From Candidatus Desulforudis audaxviator MP104C (GTDB lineage: Bacteria > Bacillota > Desulfotomaculia > Desulfotomaculales > Desulforudaceae), in assembly GCF_000018425.1 (NCBI RefSeq), contig NC_010424.1, positions 992,001 through 1,056,000 on the forward strand: a stretch of DNA of 64,000 nucleotides, read 5' to 3'. The position numbers and the translations under genes are program-made. Under the pieces are notes generated by a model that did not search any database, was not told where the DNA came from, and worked only from the letters and a program-made list of their open reading frames with translations. Below are positions 8,199 to 16,249 of the stretch, piece by piece (position 1 is the stretch's first letter; each line of letters starts with the position of its first letter).

Positions 8199-9008
8199 GT
8201 GAGTACCATCATTCGAGTAGCCGTTTGTGGTGCCGCCGGAAGAATGGGACGGGAGGTTGTGCGGGCCCTGGCGAGGGATGACGGGTTGAGAGTGGTCGGT
8301 GCCGTCGATCCGCACGGCCTTGGCGCCGACGCGGGGGTTCTGGCCGGCCTCGACCCACTTGGGGTCACCGTGAGTGGCGACCTGGAAGAGGTGTTGAGAG
8401 AAACAAAGCCCGAGGTCATGGTTGACTTCACCTCCCCCACGGTCGTGGCGTCGAACGCCCGGACCGCAATCCGGGCCGGAGTTCATCCGGTCATCGGCAC
8501 TACGGGAATGAGCAATGAAGACCTGGCGGACTTACGCCGGCTGTGCGCCGAAACAGGTGTAGGCGGGTTCGTGGCCCCCAATTTCGCGGTGGGGGCCGTT
8601 TTGATGATGAAGTTTGCGGAAATGGCCGCTAAATTCATGCCGGCGGTTGAGATCATCGAATTGCACCACGACCAGAAGGCGGATGCCCCCTCCGGCACCG
8701 CCATCAAGACGGCCGAAATGATTAGCAACGCCCGCGGCGAGTACCGGCAGCCTTCGGTCACCAAGGTCTTGAAACTTGACGGTGTCCGGGGCGGCAATTA
8801 CGATGGCGGCATCCGCATTCACAGTGTCCGCCTGCCGGGGCTCGTGGCCCACCAGGAGGTCATTTTCGGCGGTCTGGGTCAAACCCTGTCCATCAGGCAT
8901 GATTCCATTTCCCGCGAATCGTTCATGCCTGGGGTGCTCTTGGCGGTGCGCCGGGTGATCGGACTCCGCGAAATGGTGGTCGGGCTGGAGAACCTCATTT
9001 TTGAGTAG
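8199..9008 (+). CDS. dapB: 4-hydroxy-tetrahydrodipicolinate reductase
   Basis: A 269-residue NAD(P)H-dependent reductase of the lysine and diaminopimelate pathway, acting on the product of DapA. The N-terminal nucleotide-binding motif VAVCGAAGRMGRE is at residues 7-19, VDFTSP near 75, and the catalytic signature ELHHDQKADAPSGTA near 155-169. The GTG at 8199 follows GGAAAGG with almost no spacing, so the true start is uncertain by a few codons. dapB heads a unit with dpaA, dpaB, asd and dapA, putting lysine/peptidoglycan precursor synthesis and spore dipicolinate synthesis together. Confidence 0.95.
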   Translation: MSTIIRVAVCGAAGRMGREVVRALARDDGLRVVGAVDPHGLGADAGVLAGLDPLGVTVSGDLEEVLRETKPEVMVDFTSPTVVASNARTAIRAGVHPVIGTTGMSNEDLADLRRLCAETGVGGFVAPNFAVGAVLMMKFAEMAAKFMPAVEIIELHHDQKADAPSGTAIKTAEMISNARGEYRQPSVTKVLKLDGVRGGNYDGGIRIHSVRLPGLVAHQEVIFGGLGQTLSIRHDSISRESFMPGVLLAVRRVIGLREMVVGLENLIFE

Positions 9009-9035
9009 GCGCCTTAAGCTCCGGGCAGTGACAGG

Positions 9036-9064
9036 CACCTCTCCCAGCGGCGAGTCATATATTG
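9036..9064 (+). promoter_or_regulatory. Possible sigma-K promoter before dpaA
   Basis: CACC at 9036-9039 fits the sigma-K -35 pattern (mACm). After 16 bases, CATATATTG at 9056-9064 matches the -10 pattern CATAnnnTA at all but the last base. dpaA/dpaB are known sigma-K targets in Bacillus. This is pattern matching by eye. Confidence 0.45.
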
Positions 9065-9090
9065 GCTAGCAACCAAGGGGAGGTGCAAAA

Positions 9091-10023
9091 ATGCTGCCGC
9101 TGGTGGGTTTAAGAATCAGTGTGCTTGGCGGCGACGGCCGAGGAGTCTACATCGTTCAAGAATTCGCGGCCATGGGCGCCCGGGTGAAGGCCCTGGGCAT
9201 CCCCGTCCTGGAAAACGCGCCTGAGGTGCTAGTCTGCAACGATCCGGCCCAGGCCCTGGCGGATATTGACGTACTGGTCGTGCCTTTGCCCGGTCTGGAC
9301 CGGGACGGGCGCCTGCACACCGTAACGGGGGAATCGCCGGTCATAACCAGGGAGATGCTTGAGACCGTCGGTACGGACGTACCGATTTTCACGGTTGTGG
9401 CCAAGGAGTACCTGACCCGACTGGCAGCCGAGCTGGGACTGCAGATTATTGAGTTGGCCGAGTTCCAGGAGTTCGCCATCCTGAACTCGATCCCCTCCGC
9501 CGAGGGAGCCGTTCAGTTGGCCATGGAGAAAATGCCGGCCACTATTCACGGCTCTCAGGTGGTGGTATTGGGTTTTGGTAACCTGGGAATGACGCTGGCG
9601 CGGATGTTGGATGCCCTGGGTGCGAAAACCACGGTGATGGCCCGTAATCCGGCGGCCCTGGCCAGGGCCTACGAGATGGGTTTCGGGACCGTGTTGCCGG
9701 AACGGCTGGCCGATCAACTCGCCCTGGCGGACCTGATTTTCAACACGGTTCCGGCTCCGATCCTTGACAAAAAGATCCTGAAGTCCGTCAACCCGGAAGC
9801 CTGTATCATCGACCTGGCTTCGGCACCGGGTGGAACCGACTTCACCGTGGCACGGGCGCTGGGGTTGAACGCCAGCCTGGCGCCGAACCTGCCCGGCAAA
9901 GTCGCCCCCAAGTCGGCCGGCCGGATCATCGCCCGGACCATCCAGCGGTTGCTGCACGGCACCGTCCTCAAGGGTACTTCTGTACATAAGGGGGTGCTTG
10001 CCGGTGCAGCTCACGGGCGTTAG
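9091..10023 (+). CDS. dpaA: Dipicolinate synthase subunit A
   Basis: A 310-residue protein matching SpoVFA/DpaA, the NAD(P)-binding subunit of dipicolinate synthase, which makes the calcium-chelated dipicolinic acid of the spore core in the mother cell. It has an N-terminal domain with VLGGDGRGVYIVQEFAAMG and a central Rossmann fold (VVVLGFGNLGMTLARML near 152-168). The EFAILNSIPSAEGAVQLAM segment is typical of the family. The start has GGGGAGG nine bases upstream. Its C-terminus overlaps dpaB by about 20 bases. A possible sigma-K promoter precedes it. Confidence 0.94.
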   Translation: MLPLVGLRISVLGGDGRGVYIVQEFAAMGARVKALGIPVLENAPEVLVCNDPAQALADIDVLVVPLPGLDRDGRLHTVTGESPVITREMLETVGTDVPIFTVVAKEYLTRLAAELGLQIIELAEFQEFAILNSIPSAEGAVQLAMEKMPATIHGSQVVVLGFGNLGMTLARMLDALGAKTTVMARNPAALARAYEMGFGTVLPERLADQLALADLIFNTVPAPILDKKILKSVNPEACIIDLASAPGGTDFTVARALGLNASLAPNLPGKVAPKSAGRIIARTIQRLLHGTVLKGTSVHKGVLAGAAHGR

Positions 10024-10591
10024 AATGGGCTTCGCGCTTACCGCGTCATTCTGCACCCTGGAACCGGTGGTGCAGCAAATCGAACAATTTGTGAGGGAAG
10101 GGGTTGAGGTCTACCCGATTATGTCCCGGGAGGCCGCCACCGTAGACACGCGTTACGGTACCGCCCAACAGTGGATGGACCGACTGGGTGCGATCACTGG
10201 AAAAAAGGTGCTCACCAGCATTGTGGAAGTCGAACCCATCGGTCCCCAGAAGCTGTTTGACGTGGTCGTAGTCGCTCCGTGCACGGGTAACACGGTGGCG
10301 AAACTGGCAAACGGGATTACGGACGGACCGGTATTGATGGCGGCCAAAGCTCAACTGAGGAACCGGCGTCCGGTGGTTATCGCCATCTCGACAAATGACG
10401 GGCTGGGCCTGAACGCCCGCAACATAGGGACCCTTTTGAACACGCGGAATGTCTATCTGGTGCCCTTCGGGCAGGACAGCCCGCAGCACAAGCCGAACTC
10501 ATTGATTGCGAGGATGGACCTGTTGGGAGCGACCATTGTCGAGGCGCTTCAGGGGCGTCAGTTGCAGCCGATCATCATCACCTACAGCTAG
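10004..10591 (+). CDS. dpaB: Dipicolinate synthase subunit B
   Basis: A 195-residue flavoprotein-fold subunit (SpoVFB). The N-terminus QLTGVRMGFALTASFCTLE aligns with the Bacillus start KGKRIGFGLTGSHCT, which supports the GTG at 10004; it lies nine bases after AAGGGGG, whereas a TTG at 9998 is too close. VVVAPCTGNTVAKLANGITDGPV is the flavin-binding-type signature near residue 87. The gene overlaps the end of dpaA, indicating translational coupling and equal subunit production. Confidence 0.93.
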   Translation: MQLTGVRMGFALTASFCTLEPVVQQIEQFVREGVEVYPIMSREAATVDTRYGTAQQWMDRLGAITGKKVLTSIVEVEPIGPQKLFDVVVVAPCTGNTVAKLANGITDGPVLMAAKAQLRNRRPVVIAISTNDGLGLNARNIGTLLNTRNVYLVPFGQDSPQHKPNSLIARMDLLGATIVEALQGRQLQPIIITYS

Positions 10592-10616
10592 AAAAAAGAA
10601 TAGGGGGTTTGTATGT

Positions 10617-11627
10617 TTGCCGGGATACAGCGTTTGTGTGGTTGGGGCCACAGGTGCGGTGGGACAGGAGATCCTGAAAGTACTGGCGCTGCGGGAATTT
10701 CCGCTGAACAAGCTGCGGTTGTGTGCCACAGCGCGCTCCGCAGGGAAAAAGGTTGCTTTCGGCGGTGAGGAGCTTACCGTCGAGGAGACCCGGGAATGGT
10801 CGTTCGAGGGTATGGACATTGCGCTGTTCGCCGGGGGGGCGGCCAGCACCGAATATGCCGAGGCGGCTCGGAAGGCGGGTGCCGTGGTCATCGACAATTC
10901 GAGCGCTTTCAGGCTAAACCCCGACGTGCCCCTGGTGGTTCCGGAGGTCAATCCCGAAGATGTCCGGTGGCACAAGGGGATTATCGCCAATCCGAACTGT
11001 TCGACCATCATCATGGTCGTGCCCTTGAAACCGCTGCATGACGCCGCCGGCATCCGGCGGGTGGTGGTTTCCACCTACCAGGCGGTATCCGGCGCAGGAT
11101 CAGCCGCTGTTCAGGAACTGGTCGCCCAGACCCGGGCGGTGCTGGATGGACAAACTTACCCGCCCCGGGTTTTCGCATACCAGATCGCTTTTAACCTGAT
11201 CCCGCACATCGACGTTTTTCAGGACCTGGACTACACCAAGGAAGAATGGAAACTGGTCCGGGAGACCCGGAAGATCCTACACGAGCCGGACATGCGGGTC
11301 ACCGCGACCACGGTCCGGGTGCCTGTATTCCGCAGCCACTCGGAGTCGATCAACGTCGAGACCGAGCGTTTTGTAAGTGCTCAGGAGGTCAGGGAGTTGC
11401 TTTCCCGCGCCCCCGGGGTGGTGGTGGTGGACAACCCGGAGCAGAAGCTCTATCCGATGCCTCTTGATGTGACCGAAAAGGACGAGGTGTTTGTCGGCCG
11501 CATTCGGCAGGACCCCACCCTGGAGAACGGCATTAACATGTTTGTGGCCGCCGACCAGTTGCGCAAGGGAGCAGCGACGAACGCGGTCCAGATTGCCGAA
11601 TTGCTGGTGGACTACGGCCTGCTGTAA
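10617..11627 (+). CDS. asd: Aspartate-semialdehyde dehydrogenase
   Basis: A 336-residue enzyme that reduces aspartyl phosphate to aspartate semialdehyde, the branch point to lysine, diaminopimelate, dipicolinate, threonine and methionine. The NADP motif [11 protein letters not shown] is near residue 9, the catalytic Cys lies in NPNCSTI near 128, and the substrate His in PVFRSHSES near 240. AGGGGG about 10 bases upstream sets the TTG at 10617; the frame is open further upstream but overlaps dpaB. In Bacillus an aspartokinase gene follows asd in this operon; here dapA follows directly. Confidence 0.95.
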   Translation: MPGYSVCVVGATGAVGQEILKVLALREFPLNKLRLCATARSAGKKVAFGGEELTVEETREWSFEGMDIALFAGGAASTEYAEAARKAGAVVIDNSSAFRLNPDVPLVVPEVNPEDVRWHKGIIANPNCSTIIMVVPLKPLHDAAGIRRVVVSTYQAVSGAGSAAVQELVAQTRAVLDGQTYPPRVFAYQIAFNLIPHIDVFQDLDYTKEEWKLVRETRKILHEPDMRVTATTVRVPVFRSHSESINVETERFVSAQEVRELLSRAPGVVVVDNPEQKLYPMPLDVTEKDEVFVGRIRQDPTLENGINMFVAADQLRKGAATNAVQIAELLVDYGLL

Positions 11628-11650
11628 AACTGATTCAGGAAGGTGAAAAC

Positions 11651-12535
11651 GTGACGGTGGATTTCGGGCGGGTGCTCACGGCGATGGTTTCGCCGTTTGA
11701 CAAGAACATGGAGCTGAACCTGCCAATGGCCCGGAAACTGGCCCGGCACCTGGTGGATTCGGGCTCGGACGGGCTGGTGGTGTGCGGTACCACCGGGGAA
11801 TCGCCGACCCTGTCGAAAGAGGAAAAGCTCGAACTTTTCCGGACGGTGGTCGACGAGGTGGGGGGCCGGGCCGTCGTGGTGGCCGGCACCGGGAGCTACT
11901 CGACTAAAGACAGCATCGCGCTGACCCAGGCGGCCGAGAAACTGGGCGTGGATGCGGTGATGCTGGTCTGCCCCTACTACAACAAGCCCTCGCAGGATGG
12001 GCTTTACCAGCACTTCCGGGCGGTGGCCGAAAGCACCAACCTGCCGGTGATGATCTACAACATACCCGGGCGGACGTCGATCAACCTGTTGCCCCAGACC
12101 TGTGCCCGGCTGGCCGAGATCGGGAACATCGTCGCCATCAAAGAGGCCAGCGGCAATATGGACCAGGCCACCGAGCTTCGCCGGCTGCTGCCGGACCATT
12201 TCCACATTTACAGCGGGGATGATTCGATGACGCTGCCCCTGCTCGCTGTCGGGGGCAAGGGTGTGGTGAGTGTGGCCGCGCACCTGGTGGGGGGCAAGAT
12301 CCAGGAGATGATCAACGCCTTCACGTCCGGGAACATCACCCTGGCCGCAAAACTGCACAGCAGCCTGTTCCCGCTGATCAAGGGGCTTTTTATGACCACC
12401 AACCCGGTGCCGGTGAAGGCGGCGCTCGGAATGTTAGGACTGAACGTGGGCCCACCGCGGCTGCCCCTGGTCGAAGCGACGGAGCAGGAGAAAGAAAAGC
12501 TGCGCGTCCTGCTCAGGGAGGCTCAGCTGCTGTAG
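11651..12535 (+). CDS. dapA: 4-hydroxy-tetrahydrodipicolinate synthase
   Basis: A 294-residue class I aldolase (TIM barrel) condensing pyruvate with aspartate semialdehyde. The Schiff-base Lys lies in VAIKEAS near 163, the catalytic Tyr in YNIPGRTS near 136, and the N-terminal GTTGESPTL loop near 47. Its product is used both by DapB (lysine, peptidoglycan) and DpaAB (dipicolinate), all encoded just upstream. GTG start at 11651 with AGGAAGGTG upstream. Confidence 0.96.
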   Translation: MTVDFGRVLTAMVSPFDKNMELNLPMARKLARHLVDSGSDGLVVCGTTGESPTLSKEEKLELFRTVVDEVGGRAVVVAGTGSYSTKDSIALTQAAEKLGVDAVMLVCPYYNKPSQDGLYQHFRAVAESTNLPVMIYNIPGRTSINLLPQTCARLAEIGNIVAIKEASGNMDQATELRRLLPDHFHIYSGDDSMTLPLLAVGGKGVVSVAAHLVGGKIQEMINAFTSGNITLAAKLHSSLFPLIKGLFMTTNPVPVKAALGMLGLNVGPPRLPLVEATEQEKEKLRVLLREAQLL

Positions 12536-12580
12536 CACCGTGAACAAATCCATAGTGGTCTCATATAGGGAGGTGCGCAT

Positions 12581-14245
12581 TTGCCGCCAGAGACCAAGCT
12601 GCAAATCATACCTCTCGGGGGCCTGGGGGAAATTGGCAAGAACATCATGGCCGTCCGCTATGGCGAGGACATCCTGGTGATCGACTGCGGCCTGATGTTT
12701 CCGGAGGAGGAGATGTTGGGAATCGACATCGTCATTCCCGACATCCAGTATCTTTTGGAGAACAGGGAACTGGTGCGGGGGATTCTGCTCACCCATGGAC
12801 ACGAGGACCATATCGGCGCATTGCCGTACGTGTTGAAGCAGATCAATGTTCCTGTTTTTGGGACCAAACTCACCCTGGGCCTCCTGGAGGCGAAGTTTAG
12901 AGAGCATGTTTTCAGTGAAGAGATAAAAATGGTGGTCATCAATCCGCGGGAGACCGTGCATATCGGTTGTTTTTCCGCGGAATTCATCCGGGTTTCGCAC
13001 AGCGTGCCGGATGCGGTGGGCATCGCCCTGCACACGCCCATCGGAACCGTGCTCCATACGGGCGATTTCAAAGTCGATTACACCCCGGTGGACGGGGAAG
13101 TCATCGACCTCCACCGGTTTGCACGGCTGGGCGAACAAGGCGTCCTGGTCATGCTGTCGGACAGCACCAACGTTGAACGTCCAGGCTACACCCTGTCCGA
13201 ACGGGTGGTCGGGGCGACCTTTGACGAAGTCTTCGGGGTCTCCAAAGAGCGGATCATCGTGGCCACGTTCGCTTCGAACGTGCACCGACTGCAGCAGGCC
13301 GTCTACGCGGCGCACAGGCACCGGCGCAAAGTGGCGGTGGCCGGCAGAAGCATGGTAAACGTGGTCAACATCGCCTCCGAGTTGGGTTACCTGGATATTC
13401 CCGCGGGGACGTTGATCAACCTGGAGGAGGCCAACCGCCTGCCCCGCAGCCAGGTAGTGCTCCTGACCACCGGGAGCCAGGGAGAACCGATGTCGGCGCT
13501 GACCCGGATGGCCTTGGGTGATCACCGCCAGGTGGAGATCCTGCCCGGGGACACCATCATCATCTCGGCCACCCCGATCCCGGGGAACGAGAAACTGGTG
13601 TCCCGGATCATCAACCACCTGTACAAGCACGGAGCGACCGTGATCCACGAACGTGTTTCCGGAACCCACGTTTCCGGGCACTCCAGCGCCGAGGAACTGA
13701 AACTGATGCTGAAACTGGTACAACCTAAGTTCTTCGTGCCGATACACGGAGAGTACCGGATGCTGGTCAAGCACGCCGAACTGGCCCGGGAAATGGGGGT
13801 GCGGCCGGAGAACGTCTTCGTGGCGGAGAACGGCAATATCCTCGAGTTCACCCGCAAGAAGGGCCGGATCGCCGGGAAGGTGTCCTCGGGCCGGATACTG
13901 GTGGACGGTCTGGGCATCGGCGACGTCGGGAACATCGTGCTCCGGGACCGCAAGCAGCTCGGCCAGGACGGGATCCTGATCGTCGTGGTGACCATCGACC
14001 CAGAATCCAGGCAGGTGATCGCGGGGCCGGAGATCGTGTCGCGCGGCTTCGTGTACGTGCGCGAGTCCGAGGAACTGATGGAAGACGCCCGGGAGCGGGT
14101 GCGCACCACCCTTGACGGCTGCACGGGGCGCGGCGTGGGTGAATGGTCAGCCATCAAGTCGGAAGTGCGGGACGCCCTGGGCAAGTTCCTGTACGAGCGG
14201 ACCGGGCGGCGGCCCATGATCCTGCCGATTATTATGGAAACTTAA
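12581..14245 (+). CDS. rnj: Ribonuclease J
   Basis: A 554-residue metallo-beta-lactamase/beta-CASP ribonuclease with endo- and 5'-3' exonuclease activity in RNA maturation and decay. The metal motif THGHEDHIGAL is near residues 70-80, followed by HTGDFKVD and SDSTN. The beta-CASP region contains TTGSQGEPMSAL, and SGHSS near 365 gives a further metal ligand region. The C-terminal domain is present, so the gene is full length. GGGAGG eight bases upstream supports the TTG at 12581. It sits after dapA, as RNase J-type genes do in Bacillus, and ends at a two-way terminator shared with tRNA-Sec. Confidence 0.95.
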   Translation: MPPETKLQIIPLGGLGEIGKNIMAVRYGEDILVIDCGLMFPEEEMLGIDIVIPDIQYLLENRELVRGILLTHGHEDHIGALPYVLKQINVPVFGTKLTLGLLEAKFREHVFSEEIKMVVINPRETVHIGCFSAEFIRVSHSVPDAVGIALHTPIGTVLHTGDFKVDYTPVDGEVIDLHRFARLGEQGVLVMLSDSTNVERPGYTLSERVVGATFDEVFGVSKERIIVATFASNVHRLQQAVYAAHRHRRKVAVAGRSMVNVVNIASELGYLDIPAGTLINLEEANRLPRSQVVLLTTGSQGEPMSALTRMALGDHRQVEILPGDTIIISATPIPGNEKLVSRIINHLYKHGATVIHERVSGTHVSGHSSAEELKLMLKLVQPKFFVPIHGEYRMLVKHAELAREMGVRPENVFVAENGNILEFTRKKGRIAGKVSSGRILVDGLGIGDVGNIVLRDRKQLGQDGILIVVVTIDPESRQVIAGPEIVSRGFVYVRESEELMEDARERVRTTLDGCTGRGVGEWSAIKSEVRDALGKFLYERTGRRPMILPIIMET

Positions 14246-14275
14246 GGGACGGGCCGGCACTTGTGGGATAATAAA

Positions 14276-14301
14276 ACCCGCCGGGCGTGTTGCGGGCGGG
14301 T
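14276..14301. terminator. Bidirectional terminator between rnj and tRNA-Sec
   Basis: ACCCGCC (14276-14282) pairs with GGCGGGT (14295-14301). On the minus strand the stem is followed by TTTATTAT, so it fits the convergent tRNA-Sec best; on the plus strand it is followed by CTTGATATTTCTTT. Confidence 0.65.
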
Positions 14302-14314
14302 CTTGATATTTCTT

Positions 14315-14408
14315 TGGCGGGAGTGCGTGGGAATCGAACCCACCCGGGGTTTCTCGCCCCGCGACTGGTTTTGAAGACCAGGAGGCCCACCAGGACCCAT
14401 TCACTCCC
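14315..14408 (-). tRNA. selC: tRNA-Sec (anticodon TCA)
   Basis: On the minus strand a 94-base tRNA runs from GGGAGTG at 14408 to an encoded CCA at 14317-14315. The anticodon loop CTTCAAA reads TCA at 14374-14372, decoding UGA as selenocysteine. The long acceptor arm (GGGAGTG with CACTCCC), a long variable arm (CGCGGGGCGAGAAACCCCG) and a T arm GTGGGTTCGATTCCCAC are all in place. The length and long variable arm fit bacterial selC rather than a nonsense suppressor. No selA, selB or selD is in the window. Confidence 0.93.
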
Positions 14409-14517
14409 GTATTGTGACGCGGGGACCGTGAACTTGCAACATTATAGCATGTGTCGGGATCGGCGGGCAATTGGAATTGGACAACCGTGCCGCGGGGAGC
14501 CCGACAATTTGGAAAGT

Positions 14518-14543
14518 AAAAAAAGGGGTCTGACCCCTTTTTA
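14518..14543. repeat. REP-like palindrome GGGGTCTGACCCC with A/T flanks
   Basis: GGGGTC-T-GACCCC at 14525-14537, flanked by a run of seven A and a run of five T, forming a perfect stem. It lies a few bases before the lspA ribosome-binding site. It belongs to the same family as the palindromes at 6591, 24711 and 51867. Confidence 0.7.
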
Positions 14544-14557
14544 TAAGGGGGACGGCA

Positions 14558-15019
14558 GTGCGAAGATTCTGGGTCGTGGTGTTGGCGGTGTTCACGCTGG
14601 ATCAGGGGGCCAAGGCGCTGGTGCAGAGGACGATCGAGCCGGGTCAGGACGTGGAGGTTATCGGCTCCTGGCTGCGGCTTACCCATGTTTACAACCCCGG
14701 GGGCGCATTCGGGATCTTCGGCGGCCAACCGGTGTTGGTGCTCGGGTTCACCTTGCTGGCGGCGGTGGTTGTCCTGGCTTTCCTGCCGCGGATCATCCGG
14801 GCTGGATACGGCCTGCCGGTCGGACTGTTGTTCGGCGGAGCGCTGGGCAACCTGGCCGACCGCCTTCGGTACGGCCGGGTGCTGGACTTCATCGACTTCG
14901 GTTTCTGGCCGGTGTTCAACCTGGCCGACGTGGCGATCACGGCCGGGGCCGTGCTTTTGGGGGCACACGTCCTGTGGCACGAGCGGAGTCACCGAGGGGG
15001 ACAAGATGGCCACGCTTAA
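14558..15019 (+). CDS. lspA: Lipoprotein signal peptidase (signal peptidase II)
   Basis: A 153-residue aspartic membrane peptidase that cleaves lipoprotein signal peptides after lipid addition to Cys. Four membrane helices are visible, and the two catalytic Asp lie in GNLADRL (near 98-104) and FNLADVAI (near 120-127); the VYNPGGAFGI loop is also typical. GTG start at 14558 behind AAGGGGG. It overlaps rluD by 14 bases, the common lspA-rluD arrangement in Firmicutes. Confidence 0.95.
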   Translation: MRRFWVVVLAVFTLDQGAKALVQRTIEPGQDVEVIGSWLRLTHVYNPGGAFGIFGGQPVLVLGFTLLAAVVVLAFLPRIIRAGYGLPVGLLFGGALGNLADRLRYGRVLDFIDFGFWPVFNLADVAITAGAVLLGAHVLWHERSHRGGQDGHA

Positions 15020-15935
15020 CCGTTACACAGTGGAGGAAGAAGACGAACAGACCCGCCTGGACGTGTTCCTGGCCGGACAGAATCCGGAACTGAGCCGGGC
15101 CCGTATCCAGAAGCTCATTTCCCTGGAGTTGGTCACGGTCAACGGGCGTCCGGCACGGGCCAGCCACCGGGTACGGGGCGGCGACTGCGTGGAACTAAAG
15201 GTGCCGGACCCGGAGACGCCCAGAATCGAGCCGGAAGCCATCCCTTTGGAGGTCTGCTTCGAGGACCCGGACGTGCTGGTGGTGAACAAGCCCCGGGGGC
15301 TGGTGGTTCACCCGGCCGTCGGGCACTACTCCGGGACGCTGGTGAACGCGCTTTTGCACCACTGCCGGGACCTTTCCGGCATCAACGGTATTCTGCGCCC
15401 GGGAATAGTCCACCGCCTGGACCGGGACACCTCCGGGCTGCTGATGGTCGCCAAGAACGACGCCGCTCACCTGGCCCTGGCCGGCCAGCTCAAAGACCGC
15501 GCGGTGCTCCGGCGGTACACCGCCCTGGTCCACGGCCGGCCCCGGCGCGAGACGGGCACGGTGGACGCTCCGATCGGACGCCACCCCCGGGACCGCCAGC
15601 GCATGGCGGTCACTCCCCGCAGCGGTCGCGCGGCTCGCACCCACTATCGCGTGGTCCGGCGCTTTGACAAGTTTTCCCTGCTGGAACTTACCCTGGATAC
15701 CGGGCGCACCCACCAGATCCGCGTGCACATGGCCCACGTGGGTCACCCGCTGGTCGGGGACCTGAAATACGGGCATGCCCGCCCGGAGCTGGGACTTGAA
15801 GGCCAGTTCCTGCACGCCGGCACCCTCGGGTTCCGGCACCCGCGCACCGGGGAGGTCTTGGTCTTCGAAGCCCCGCTGCCCTCCGAACTGGCCGCGGTGC
15901 TGGAGCGCCTTTCCCCGTTGGGGCAACCCAATTAG
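15006..15935 (+). CDS. rluD: RluA-family pseudouridine synthase (RluD-like)
   Basis: A 309-residue protein that isomerises uridines in 23S rRNA. An S4 RNA-binding domain (about 18-80, with RIQKLISLELVTVNG) is followed by the catalytic domain with HRLDRDTSGLL near 136-146 carrying the catalytic Asp, and GRTHQIRVHMAHVGHPLVGD near 236. The ATG at 15006 lies inside the lspA end; the frame is open upstream but overlaps lspA out of frame. Which uridines are modified cannot be told; Firmicutes RluD/YlyB types are close. Confidence 0.92.
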   Translation: MATLNRYTVEEEDEQTRLDVFLAGQNPELSRARIQKLISLELVTVNGRPARASHRVRGGDCVELKVPDPETPRIEPEAIPLEVCFEDPDVLVVNKPRGLVVHPAVGHYSGTLVNALLHHCRDLSGINGILRPGIVHRLDRDTSGLLMVAKNDAAHLALAGQLKDRAVLRRYTALVHGRPRRETGTVDAPIGRHPRDRQRMAVTPRSGRAARTHYRVVRRFDKFSLLELTLDTGRTHQIRVHMAHVGHPLVGDLKYGHARPELGLEGQFLHAGTLGFRHPRTGEVLVFEAPLPSELAAVLERLSPLGQPN

Positions 15936-15997
15936 TTTTTGAGGCGGCGGCATCAATCGGGACACATCTTAATCCGGGGTGATGCGCCTGGTATTGT

Positions 15998-16015
15998 AGG
16001 TGCTGGGGAACACCT
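15998..16015. repeat. 18-bp hairpin repeat, left copy beside ISNCY element
   Basis: AGGTGCTGGGGAACACCT, a 5-pair stem with an 8-base loop, lies five bases outside the left end of the insertion sequence. An identical copy in the same orientation is at 17651-17668 beyond the right end. Confidence 0.8.
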
Positions 16016-16137
16016 GTCAATGGCCAGTGAAAATGTCACCCTAAAACACACTAACTTGGACTGAGAAAATGTCACCTTTGTAATCGTTAAAATGGTCTGA
16101 GGAAATGTCACCTTTGAAACCGCCGTCCAAGATTATT

Positions 16138-16215
16138 CCTCTCGCCTGTTGGCCGTCAAGGGCAAGGGCTACGCCGCCGCGGATGCGGCCCCTTGACGGC
16201 CGGCCAGGCGAGAGG
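16138..16215. repeat. Long hairpin inside the IS, downstream of the transposase
   Basis: CCTCTCGCCTG...GCCGTCAAGGG at 16138-16162 pairs with CCCCTTGACGGCC...CAGGCGAGAGG at 16189-16215, a near-perfect stem of about 24 pairs with a 26-base loop. It lies between the transposase stop and the left inverted repeat. It may stop transcription or shield the transposase gene from outside reading. Confidence 0.75.
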
Positions 16216-16249
16216 TGACAGGTGACTCAAGGGTTTCAAGGTTGCTCAT

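Noticed and set aside
12434-13774. 446-codon minus-strand frame opposite RNase J
   Set aside because: Antisense shadow of a highly conserved gene, with no recognisable domain.
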